Assembly (NCBI RefSeq): GCF_026262505.1 | Contig: NC_067207.1 | Span: forward strand, 17,638,082-17,702,081 | DNA: 64,000 bases | Origin: Trichomonas vaginalis G3 | Taxonomy: Eukaryota > Parabasalia > Trichomonadida > Trichomonadidae | Direction: 5' to 3' | Translations under genes and position numbers: made by a program | The notes under the pieces: generated by a model | What the model was told of the DNA's origin: nothing | The model's database searches: none | What the model saw: the letters and a program-made list of their open reading frames with translations, nothing else | Part shown: positions 1-9,176 of the stretch, piece after piece | Layout of the letters: each line of letters begins with the position of its first letter | Position numbering within the stretch: the first letter of the stretch is position 1

Positions 1-58
1 GTATAGAGAATATGAGATGAACCAATGCCAGCAAAATGTTCAGTATATGTACTCGTAA
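1..58 (+). pseudogene. 3' end of small membrane peptide gene (left arm copy)
   Basis: The last codons of the 43-residue peptide described at 12338-12469, ending in the stop at 56-58. One inserted A near position 38 and a missing base near position 18 relative to the right-arm copy disturb the frame. The rest of the gene lies left of the window. Confidence 0.6.
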
Positions 59-81
59 GAGATATTTTTATCTAATATTAA

Positions 82-441
82 ATGGACGCACAGAACTTAG
101 CATGCACAGCAACCTGGACAACCAAACCCAGAGAATATTCCAAATGAAGTTAGAATACAAACTGCAATGGCAAACTATGGTCAAGTGCCAACAGATGTAC
201 AAATGCAAACTGCCATGTCAAAATGACGCTGCGTTAGGCTTACCACCATGGTATGCAAATATGAGATGGAAAAGAGTTTTAATCCACAAACCCCCGAAGT
301 GGGTATAAACAACTCTATGCAGATGACGCGAACACAGGAGTTGACCCGGAATATGTTTTTCTACCAGAGGAGAAAACAGAATGTATGAGCTCCAAGTTAA
401 AGAAATGCTATGGAACTCAAACAGGAAACGTAAGAGACTAG
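82..441 (+). pseudogene. Left-arm copy of Q/N-rich Maverick protein
   Basis: This corresponds to the intact 116-residue gene at 11964-12314. The ATG at 82 opens the same protein, but a two-base deletion near 104 and further single-base indels break the frame. Segments such as LPPWYANMRWK can be read in shifting frames. Its function is unknown. Confidence 0.75.
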
Positions 442-472
442 GCGGGACATTAGATTTTTTACATATAGTAAA

Positions 473-715
473 ATGGGGTTTCTTCAGTAGTATTGGGAAA
501 CTTCTTCAGAAGAGTTGGAAGAGGTATATGGAAATGGAATAAAAACCGTAGGAAGAGGAATTTGGAACGGAGTCAAAAATATTGGTAAAAGGTAGTCAGT
601 TCGTTGGATTATAACCTAAAGACCCTGAACCAGAAGAACAAGCTCCTGTTATACAACAGCCTGAACCTGCACCACAGTCAAGTTGGCACCAAATCCAACA
701 CCTCAACCGTATTAA
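473..715 (+). pseudogene. Left-arm copy of amphipathic MGFFSSIG-type protein
   Basis: Counterpart of 11693-11934. The N-terminal Gly/Phe/Arg-rich helix and the Pro/Gln-rich tail are both recognisable but in different frames. Comparing the two arms shows that each has independent indels around the middle of the gene. Confidence 0.7.
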
Positions 716-1575
716 AATTATTTTTACCGTTCGATAGTAGTTGTGTATATGAGACTAGTTCTAAGTAAAAACGCATGGTATAATGGAACTATTTCTCTTC
801 TTTCCATCTGTTGTAAACCATACTTTGAAAGTCTGAAATACTTCCACTCGGTGGTTCATATAGCTTTGTAGGTTTTTCGTAAAAGTCATTTGCCAAGCAT
901 AAAAAAGAGTTTTGGGCGCCAGAAAATGAAGCATGAACTATAATAGCATCTGAGTCGAAAAACATTTTCATATGTTCCATTAGGGTTTTCGACTTCATAA
1001 AAGTTCGGGATGTACTGGATATTTGCAGGCTGATTTAACATCCTCAAAAATCATACATGCCAAGTGTTTATATTTTGTAGAAATATAAAACGTCTTCTCC
1101 CAAGGTCTTCTATTCTATTGATTTAACAGTTGCATTTTTCCTGTCATATATTAATATCGAGATGGTACTCTCCTTCGTCAATGTTGTACTGTTTTGCATA
1201 TTCGAGATAGAATATCGTTTATTTTTTCTTGAAAAGCTTGAAGAGTTGTTTCTAAGTTTACAAGCAAATTCACTTGTAAAGTTTTCCCTGTTCAAATTTC
1301 TCATACGATACGTTTTCTTTGTTATAGTATCGAATTTCAAAAGACGACCGTAAATGGGAAACCATGGTATGGCTTCTGAAATGAACTTTCATTCTACGAA
1401 AGCCAATAGCTTTTGTGACGGATGGGTCTCTTAACCATCTTAACGGGTAGTCAAAACGATAGCCTTCATGTTTTTACGGTCTCTGTCTCAAACTTTTGAC
1501 CGAACATTAGTAAAAAGTTCATCTAATGGTTTTAGTTGTAGCAACTCTTGAATTTTCTTTTTCTATTGAAAGCAT
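713..1575 (-). pseudogene. Left-arm copy of the ~284-residue Maverick protein
   Basis: Counterpart of 10842-11696, broken by many single-base indels. It is informative around 1290, where this copy keeps a continuous frame across the point at which the right-arm copy is split into two reading frames; this shows the ancestral gene was one reading frame. Its start codon lies 18 bp from the divergent fibre gene start. Confidence 0.75.
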
Positions 1576-1593
1576 ATTTTATCTATAATAAAA

Positions 1594-3286
1594 ATGTCAA
1601 TGAAACAGCGTCTATGAGAGAAATACAACACAACCGACAACTCATTATGCAAGCTCTAAATAAGAACACAACAAACTTTTCAAAACTATTCTAAGATATC
1701 TGGAGTCATTGAAAGGGGGTGACTTAAAACTGACATTAACCCAATGACAGATGAGTTTCTGTTTCAAGACAGTAAGAACCATACTGTCTGTGTAAATCCA
1801 ACAAAAGGAACTTTAAACGAGAAACCTATAAAAGAAACTTCTTTTGAAAGCAGATGTTTGACAACAAAGCTGACAAAGAGTATGTCATTGAAAAAGTTCA
1901 AGAAGAACATGACAGAGCAGATGCAACATATGCAACAAAAGAACATACTCATCCTGAACTACAGACAAAACATTATGTTGACAATAAAATGTCAAGTGAA
2001 GTGACAAGAGCTGAAAACGAATATTCTAAAAAGACTCATATACATACATTGCAAATATTACAAAACTTACAAGAAACCTTAAACAGGAAAAGTGACGTTG
2101 GACATATACATACGCATTGCAAATATTACAAACTTACAAGAAACCTTAAAACAGAAAATGACGTTGGACATACACCATACCATTGCAAATATTACAACTT
2201 ACAAGAAACCTTAAACAGGAAAAGTGACGTTGGACATACACATACCATTGCAAATATTACAAACTTACAAGAAACCTTAAACAGGAAAAGTGGACGTTGG
2301 ACATTACACATACCATTGCAAATATTACAAACTTACAAGAAACCTTAAACAAGAAAGTGACGTTGGACATACACATACCATTGCAAATATTACAAACTTA
2401 CAAGAAACCTTAAACAGGAAAAGTGACGTTGGACATACACATACATCTTCTGAAATAACAGACTTAAACGTTAGCCTTGAAAAGAAGGCAGATAAGAACC
2501 AATACAACACGATTTCTTCGCAACTGTTGGTATAGAAAATATTGCCAGGAACGGTTGAAGAACCTGATGGAACTGGTGGGATGCATTGTATTGGAACCTC
2601 CTAACTTTCCACCAAGGTTAACAATCGGAGGAGACATAACGACGATGAAATACACTTAGATGTAGAAATGTCTATGTCAGGAGGATGAAAAACCAAAGTT
2701 AAATTCACTGCCAAGATTTATATGATAAAAAAGCTGACAAAACATATGTTAAACGATGAGTTAGATAAAAAAGCTGACAAAACATATGTTAACGATGAGT
2801 TAGATAAAAAAGCTGACAAAACAGAGCTTCAAAACGTTAAAGACAGAAATACTTCAAACACTATATCCTATAGGTTCTATTTATACGTCAATGAACTCTA
2901 CCAGACCAGAAGTAGTACTTGGTTTTGGAACTTTGGACTCAAATAGTCGACAGGTTTTTGTATTGTGCAAACTCTTCAAAGGAAACAGGTGGAAGTAAAA
3001 CGATTTCAGGTGCAAATTTACCTGCGCCACAGTCACTACATAAATTTAAGTACATCTGAAGCAGGTTTGCATAGTCATAGATTTTGGGATGGTCAGGAAT
3101 GACAAAAGGTAAAGGATATGATGTTAAAGAGGACGTTAAGTTTGCTATAAATTTGTTACTGGAGTAACACTGAGAGTAGGAGGAAGCCATACACATCGCG
3201 TTTCAGGGTATACTCAAACAACGGGACAAAGTAAAGACTACATGCCACCTTACATGACAGTTTACGCATGGTATAGAAATGCTTAG
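1594..3286 (+). pseudogene. Left-arm copy of phage-type fibre gene
   Basis: This copy has the same architecture as the right-arm fibre gene (9173-10823): an N-terminal region, six 22-residue HxH-type repeats at about 2040-2430, Ala-Asp-Lys heptad-like repeats around 2720-2830 and a tail-collar-like C-terminal region at about 2850-3286. It is frameshifted repeatedly, so no product longer than about 160 residues can be read. The repeat number, six, equals that of the right arm. Confidence 0.8.
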
Positions 3287-4243
3287 TCTCATTTTCAACT
3301 TCTTTAGCATATTCGTCAGGAGTTGTCTTTATATTTGTTAGGAACTGTCTTTGAAGTATACCACCTTGAAACTTTGACAAGTTTGAAACGAGGTCTGACA
3401 ATAGTAGTTTTATCTTCTGCTTGCAGTCTGTACATTTTGCCATGTTTGCCTAAAAACTTCATAATATTCTCTTGTATACTTTCTTCTATTTTTACGAACA
3501 CGAAGGTGAGTACCTGTCGAGTTCCCATTGTTGTCATAGTCAATAGTATTTTCATATGGGTCGCGTTTTAGGTATTTCTATTTTTACTTTGTTCACCTTT
3601 CTTAGTTTGAAGCCTGGCATTCTTTCTTGTTTGTCTCTTTTGACTAAACTATTAAATATATAGTCTTTCTCTAAGTCAGGGTTGTTTTTCATTTCTTCGG
3701 GGGAGTGGTTTCCCAACCTTTTTTGTTTACGGCTATTGTAAATATTTAAAACTGTCTCATCTTTGCCATGAGAAATGTCTATATTTGTCGTCATATGACA
3801 TTTCATCTACCTCACCACCTGTGGGTTGATTTAAGTCTCTTAAGATTTTATACAACTGTCAATGACACCAAGAGCAGGAATGGTTTTGTCGACAATGAAA
3901 TATTGGTTTACATTTTTTTGAACGCAGATAGTTTTTAATATCGTCTGATTTGAAAGAACTTTCACAGTCAGATGTCAGTTTGTTGGATGGTATTTGTCAA
4001 CGAATATTGTCAAAGCAGTTTTTCACATCTAAAATATTTTTGGACCATAATGGTATGGCTTCACAGTATCTTGTGTTTTGACCAACCAAATATTAGCCAG
4101 TATGGTGGTCCATCTTCTCTATACTCGGAATGTTTTCCAAGATATCCATAAAACCAAGCATTTGGTGTTTGAACTAAAGATTTTTACCATGAGTGCCTTT
4201 CTTTGTTGCTTAAAACATACGGGTCCTTGTTTGAATTCGTCAT
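3283..4243 (-). pseudogene. Left-arm copy of Maverick integrase
   Basis: Reverse-strand counterpart of 8220-9176. The C-terminal region with KGLGNHSPEEMKNNPDLEKD-like sequence is readable in pieces (3552-3806, 3316-3555, 3156-3443), each in a different frame. A one-base deletion near the end removes the normal stop, so the frame runs past the convergent fibre gene stop. Confidence 0.8.
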
Positions 4244-4259
4244 TTTAAACCCATAAGAA

Positions 4260-4662
4260 ATGGGTTTATTTGGCGCATTAGCAGGAGGTCGCATCTAGAT
4301 TTTTACCCGCAGTGGGAACACTAGCCAGAGGTGCATTTGGAATTGGAAGAAGATTTTGAGTACATTAGGTATACTGAAAGAGAAAGCACAACCTATTTAT
4401 ACAAACTGTACAGAAAAGGTTGGAGGTAGCACGAGATGCACAAATCTTATTTCAAATCCTGGAAACAAGAGGAAAAGTTCAAGGATGGATGGACAATGTA
4501 GGAAGACAAGCAGGAAACTACTATAACAAAGCAAATGACTACTATAACCAGCAGGGCACTATATGGACCAAGGGTGAAAGATTCTTTAACAGAGGATATA
4601 ACCATGCACAACAGTGGGTTAAACAACAACCAACCTCAACCGCCTCAAACGTGGGAATGTAA
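4260..4662 (+). pseudogene. Left-arm copy of Gly-rich amphipathic virion-like protein
   Basis: Counterpart of the intact 133-residue gene at 7802-8203. The opening MGLFGALA motif is present but an early frameshift follows; the last 80 codons (from 4420) are again open, ending at 4660-4662. The preserved half encodes the Tyr/Asn/Gln-rich region. Confidence 0.75.
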
Positions 4663-4680
4663 ATTTTTTACTGAGATGAA

Positions 4681-4836
4681 ATGAAACAATACAGCATTAG
4701 ACAAATGGGCTCAAGATGGATTTGCGGCTTCCAGCAGTTACACCACACGTGGTTTGTCAAGTTCTTCTATACCTCAGGAAGTTTTAGACCGACTTAAAAA
4801 AACCTTAAACAACCAGTTGAAAACAAACCAAACTAA
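4681..4836 (+). pseudogene. Left-arm copy of 51-residue basic peptide
   Basis: Counterpart of 7628-7783. It starts with ATG immediately after the motif TTTTTTACTGAGATGAA. Indels at about 4687 and 4725 break the frame. The C-terminal part (KKPKQPVENKPN in the other arm) is still recognisable. Confidence 0.65.
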
Positions 4837-4855
4837 AATTTTTTACTGAGATGAA

Positions 4856-5815
4856 ATGACCGAAGAAGTTGATGAAACGGTAGAATTTGACACCACAAAC
4901 AAAAAGTTCAGAACCATTGTCAAAACCTGTCAAAGAACTTACAGATGAAGAGAAAAATTCAATAATAGAAAGTGCCAGGTCTGGAAATACAAACCCTAAC
5001 TACAAAGTCAGCTTTTCATAAAAATTGGAACGGCAAGTAATCTCAAAAAAGAAACGACATCTGACTTTACAACCACTTGTTCTCATATTTTATGACATTA
5101 GATATTTCAAAGTTCAATCCAAGACAAATTCACATACCGAAGAGAGACAAACATTGTTAGAAGCAAACAAGAGTGTATATGAACTGTTCATAGATGAAAC
5201 TGACTTTGAGTGTTTAGATGAAAGGTCATTGTACGATTCGTATAAACATATTGTCAAGAATATGGTTATATGGCAGCTCTTAACGACATTCTTGGCAAAT
5301 GTCAAAAGTCTTTTAGATGTTCAGAATGGTGTATATACAAAGAAAAATTTTCTGAGTAAATTTAAAAAAAAATCTTTTTTATCCGATAGAAAAGATGGCA
5401 AAATCATCATCCAGTAAATAAGTACATGACAGAAGTCAAAGATAAGTTAGCTCCATTCGCATATTTGAATGTTTACTTCTACAATTTTGAAAAGTCTACA
5501 TTTGACAAAATTTGGAACATTGCACCAGTTAAGTTTGCTGTTGTTAGAAAAGTGGTGCAACTTTTGAAGATTATACATTGACGGTATGTTGACAGTCAAG
5601 AAAAAAATTTTGACAGAAAGTTCTCAAAACTCGAAGAAGGTAAAGCATACAAACTTGTTATACCTTATGAACCAAAGAAAGCAGACGACTATGAATATTA
5701 TGAGTCTAAGATAGTTGAAGTTCAAGGTAAATTGGGTAAAAAGATTTTAGAGTCTAAGCCAGTGTTTGCCCCTAAAGAGGAAGAGAACATTGACATTGAC
5801 CCAGAAATGTTCTAA
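4856..5815 (+). pseudogene. Acidic Maverick protein of about 318 codons, frameshifted
   Basis: The gene starts at ATG 4856, directly after the same TTTTTTACTGAGATGAA motif that precedes its neighbour, and ends at 5813-5815 after an acidic DIDPEMF tail. The longest open piece (5025-5417, 130 codons) and the C-terminal piece (about 5605-5815) are in different frames. The right arm has only the first 64 codons. I do not recognise the family; by position next to the ATPase a structural particle protein is possible, but this is only inference. Confidence 0.6.
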
Positions 5816-5830
5816 AAATAAAATTTATTT

Positions 5831-6289
5831 TTACATGTCAAATTTCTTTTTCTCTGGAACTGGTTCAGTTCTTTCTTCTCTTCTTCTACTTTCTTTTCTT
5901 TTCTTTTCTTTTCTTTCTCTCTTCTTCTTCTCTGGTGGAGTTATGTCAAATTTCTCCGAACCATTTTATGTAAAAGTTCTTTGTCCTTTAATAGCTCTTC
6001 TATTCTGTTTTCTATTTCATCTTCAAGAACAGCGCATGTGTCTTCTTTGCATTCTAAGAGTTTTGTTGACTTCATCTTTCCAAGAGGCGTCATCTCTGTC
6101 AAAAAGTCTGTCATTGACAAATTTTAAGACTGCTCTGCTTAATGTTTTATGGTTCTTGTCATATTCCCAGAAAACAGAACTTTAGAACAAATCACCTTTC
6201 TTGTTTTCACTATGTAAGATTTTATGGTCGACAGATGTTTTGCTGTCGAAAAGCTTGTCTCGAATATAGATAGCGAAATCGCTAGACAT
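5831..6289 (-). pseudogene. Lys/Glu-rich Maverick protein, frameshifted
   Basis: Reverse-strand reading from ATG 6289 gives MSSDFAIYIRDKLFDS and then shifts frame several times to a stop at 5831-5833. The C-terminal third is encoded by a CTTTT-rich simple repeat (about 5888-5935), giving a Lys/Glu-rich stretch. Its function is unknown. It is convergent with the gene upstream and divergent from the ATPase, whose start is 35 bp away. Confidence 0.5.
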
Positions 6290-6324
6290 TTTCTAAAAGA
6301 TAAAAATTTTAATTTTCTAAAAAT

Positions 6325-7182
6325 ATGTTAGAAAAAAAGTTTGCTGACATTGACAAGAAATTTGAGAATGTTTTAAACAAGAACAAGAGGAAGTTAGAAA
6401 ATGCTCAGAAAAGCCTATACATGACAAGTTCTTATTTGCTCAGAATGGTATAACAGGTCTAATTGCACCACCTGGGTCGGGTAAGACTTTCACTTATCTT
6501 AAAATGGCTGCACAACAACAAAGATAGAATGAGAAGAACCCATTCTATGAGTTAGTTGTTATTTGTAGAACTTCTGGTCAATTTGACCAAACCGTCAATT
6601 CGTTCAAAGATATTATAAAGAAGTCTAAGTTAGTATGTATATAAAGACTCTGAGTTGTTGGATTGGATAAAGAAGTACCAAAGAAGAGTTTTGAGAGTTA
6701 ATGCTATAAATGAGTATATAAATTCTAAGTTTTAAAGACCCAAATGAGGAAATGCAGAGAATATTAGAGAAGAAAACATTCAGAAACAAACAGAAAGAGA
6801 TAGAATACATTTCGAAGAAATTGCAATCTTACGATTGGAAGACTTACCCTCATAGATGTCTTCTTATCTTTGATGACTTTGCTTCTCATCCTTTGTTAAA
6901 GAACAGAGAACAAGATATGTGTCGAATTCTTAAGAAGCTCAGACACTTTAACATCTCAGTCGTAATATGTGTACAGACAGCAAAGAGTTTAAGTAAGGAT
7001 GTAAAGAGTACTTACTGACATTATACTTTTCCCGGATTGTCGAAGACGATTTCATGGAACTTATGAAAAGGTCCATGGCAGGTAAGTTTGACAGACATGA
7101 ACTATGGGAGAAGTACAAAGTCATACAAGACTCATACATCTTTTCAGAATTCATATCTACGCAAACAAAGTTCAAATTGTAA
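6325..7182 (+). pseudogene. FtsK/HerA-type genome-packaging ATPase, frameshifted
   Basis: A P-loop ATPase of the A32/FtsK-HerA type used by Polintons to package DNA. The ATG at 6325 opens MLEKKFADIDKK; after a frameshift near 6405 a Walker A motif APPGSGKT lies at about 6470-6495, and a Walker B-like LLIFDDFA at about 6862-6885, followed by an NISVVICVQTAKSL sensor-like strand. Stops and shifts near 6525, 6735 and 7015 break the frame. About 285 codons in total, a normal size for this family. It lies in the single-copy spacer between the inverted arms. Confidence 0.8.
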
Positions 7183-7198
7183 AAAGTCAAGCTTGAAA

Positions 7199-7416
7199 AA
7201 TCTAAGTGTTTAGTCTTAGTAAGATGGTGAGCTTCTTAAGCAAATACCATTGCTGAGTTTATGTACGTGAAGAGAAGTACAATGAATTCAATACGAGTAC
7301 AGTTGCAATGACAACTAAGGCAACTATTTTTGTCTTTTGCCAGCAAGGGTACTTCTTCTCTTCCAATGGTTCGGCAGAACTATACTCACTCATGAGAAAT
7401 GTCAAAACGGGAGTCT
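7199..7416 (+). pseudogene. Gene fragment cut by the inverted-repeat junction
   Basis: An open reading segment (about 7270-7416) encodes a stretch containing TKATIFVFCQQGYFF and SAELYSLMRNVKTG, then runs into the right arm. The start is unclear: ATG 7224 meets a stop after ten codons. It looks like the 5' part of the next Maverick gene after the ATPase, cut off where the right arm begins. I do not recognise the family. Confidence 0.4.
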
Positions 7417-7608
7417 GTTTCTTTTTTGAGATACTTGCCGTTCCATTTTTATGAAAAGTGACTTTGTAGTTAGGTTTGTATTTCCAGACCTGGCACTTTC
7501 TATTATTGAATTTTTCTCTTCATCTGTAAGTTCTTTGACAGGTTTTGACAATGGTTCTGAACTTTTTGTTTGTGGTGTCAAATCTACCGTTTCAACTTCT
7601 TCGGTCAT
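7417..7608 (-). pseudogene. Truncated 5' end of the acidic Maverick gene (right arm)
   Basis: The first 64 codons of the gene found more completely at 4856-5815. Translation starts at ATG 7608 and opens MTEEVETVDLTPQTK. The homology to the left-arm copy stops at 7417, the inner edge of the right arm; the frame continues four codons into unrelated DNA before a stop. Confidence 0.65.
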
Positions 7609-7625
7609 TTCATCTCAGTAAAAAA
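7609..7625 (-). promoter_or_regulatory. Maverick upstream motif TTTTTTACTGAGATGAA
   Basis: On the reverse strand the sequence TTTTTTACTGAGATGAA directly abuts the ATG of the following gene. The same motif sits at 7784-7800 and at the two matching places in the left arm (about 4664-4680 and 4839-4855). The two genes share no coding similarity, so the shared 17 bases suggest a start-site or promoter element. Confidence 0.5.
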
Positions 7626-7627
7626 TT

Positions 7628-7783
7628 TTAGTTTGGTTTGTTTTCAACTGGTTGTTTAGGTTTTTTAAGTCGGTCTAAAACTTCCTGAGGTATAGGAAGA
7701 ACTTGACAAACACGTGGTTGTGTAACTGCTGGAAGCCGACAAATCCATCTTGAGCCCATTTGTCTCAATGCTGTATTGTTCAT
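7628..7783 (-). CDS. 51-residue basic Maverick peptide
   Basis: An open frame from ATG 7783 to a stop at 7628-7630, with Arg and Lys residues, two Cys and a Pro/Lys-rich tail (KKPKQPVENKPN). It is preceded by the TTTTTTACTGAGATGAA motif and is packed between the 133-residue virion-like gene and the acidic gene. It has no recognised family. The gene is supported by the counterpart in the left arm, the upstream motif and tight packing. Confidence 0.55.
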   Translation of the reverse strand: MNNTALRQMGSRWICRLPAVTQPRVCQVLPIPQEVLDRLKKPKQPVENKPN

Positions 7784-7801
7784 TTCATCTCAGTAAAAAA
7801 T

Positions 7802-8203
7802 TTACATTCCCCACGTTTGAGGCGGTTGAGGTTGGTTGTTGTTTACCCACTGTTGTGCATGGTTATATCCTCTGTTAAAGAATCTTTCACCTTGGTCCAT
7901 ATAGTGCCCTGCTTGGTTATAGTAGTCATTTGCTTTGTTATAGTAGTTTCCTGCTTGTCTTCCTACATTGTCCATCCATCCTTGAACTTTTCCTCTTGTT
8001 TCAGGATTTGGAATAAGATTTGCTGCATCTCGTGCTACCTCCCAACCTTTCTGTACAGTTTGTATAATAGGTTGTGCTTTCTCTTTCAGTATACCTAATG
8101 TACTCAAAATCTTCCTTCCAATTCCAAATGCACCTCTGGCTAGTGTTCCCACTGCGGGTAAAAATCTAGATGCGACTCCTGCTAATGCGCCAAATAAACC
8201 CAT
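7802..8203 (-). CDS. Gly/Ala-rich amphipathic virion-like protein, 133 residues
   Basis: The intact frame starts at ATG 8203. Residues 1-40 are a hydrophobic and basic amphipathic stretch (MGLFGALAGVASRFL, then Gly/Arg/Lys-rich), and residues 80-133 are rich in Tyr, Asn and Gln with repeats of YNKANDYYNQ type. Short proteins with an N-terminal amphipathic helix are used as membrane-active minor virion components in Polinton-related viruses such as adenoviruses (protein VI); that role here is inference from composition. The gene is divergent from the integrase, 16 bp start to start, so both likely share a promoter. Confidence 0.6.
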   Translation of the reverse strand: MGLFGALAGVASRFLPAVGTLARGAFGIGRKILSTLGILKEKAQPIIQTVQKGWEVARDAANLIPNPETRGKVQGWMDNVGRQAGNYYNKANDYYNQAGHYMDQGERFFNRGYNHAQQWVNNNQPQPPQTWGM

Positions 8204-8219
8204 TTCTTATGGGTTAAAA

Positions 8220-9176
8220 ATGACGAATTCAAACAAGGACCCGTATGTTTCTAAGCAACAAAGAAAGCACTCATGGTAAAAATCTTTAGTTCAACACCAA
8301 ATGCTTGGTTTATGGATATCTTGGAAAACATTCCGAGGTATAGAGAAGATGGACCACCATACTGGCTAATATTTGTGGTCAAAACACAAGATACTGTGAA
8401 GCCATACCATTATGGTCCAAAAATATTTTAGATGTGAAAACTGCTTTGACAATATTCGTTGACAAATACCATCCAACAAAACTGACATCTGACTGTGAAA
8501 GTTCTTTCAAATCAGACGATATTAAAAACTATCTGCGTTCAAAAAATGTAAACCAATATTTCATTGTCGACCAAAACCATTCTGCTCTTGGTGTCATTGA
8601 CAGTTGTATAAAAATCTTAAGAGACTTAAATCAACCACAAGGTGGTGAGGTAGATGAAATGTCATATGACGACAATATAGACACTTCTCCATGGCAAAGA
8701 TGAGACAAGTTTTAAATATTTACAATAGCCGTAAACAAAAAGGTTTGGGAAACCACTCCCCCGAAGAAATGAAAAACAACCCTGACTTAGAGAAAGACTA
8801 TATATTTAATAGTTTAGTCAAAAGAGACAAACAAGAAAGAATGCCAGGCTTCAAACTTAAGAAAGGTGACAAAGTAAAAATAGAAATACCTAAACGCGAC
8901 CCATATGAAAATACTATTGACTATGACAACAATGGGAACTCGACAGGTACTCACATTCGTGTTCGTAAAAATAGAAGAAAGTATACAAGAGAATATTATG
9001 AAGTTTTAGGCAAACATGGCAAAATGTACAGACTGCAAGCAGAAGATAAAACTACTATTGTCAGACCTCGTTTCAAACTTGTCAAAGTTCAAGGTGGTAT
9101 ACTTTCAAAGACAGTTCCTAACAAATATAAGACAACTCCTGACGAATATGCTAAAGAAGTTGAAAATGACGACTAA
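8220..9176 (+). pseudogene. Maverick integrase (rve type), frameshifted
   Basis: Retroviral-type integrase that would insert the element's DNA. From ATG 8220 (MTNSNKDPYVSK) the frame breaks near 8276 and 8385. The core region has an Asp in WFMDILE (about 8310), a second Asp in LTSDCESSF (about 8480), and an Asp, not the usual Glu, 36 residues later in LGVIDSCIKILRDL (about 8595). The C-terminal part (8691-9176) has a basic SH3-like segment. A further shift joins the two long frames at about 8691-8703. The total of about 318 codons is shorter than the 500-residue integrase of the second Maverick. The stop overlaps the convergent fibre gene stop. Confidence 0.8.

Larger units (their letters stand above)
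1..5055. repeat. Left arm of a 5-kb inverted repeat
   Basis: This arm matches the reverse complement of 7417-12420 across at least nine genes, including six copies of a 66-bp fibre repeat in each arm. The match ends just after the sequence AAAAAAGAAAC (5045-5055). The arm continues off the left edge. It carries more small indels than the right arm. Confidence 0.85.

Noticed and set aside
5766-6185. 139-codon plus-strand frame with FFFSGTGSVLSSLLLLSFLFFSFLS
   Set aside because: It is the antisense of the Lys/Glu-rich gene at 5831-6289 and its CTTTT repeat.
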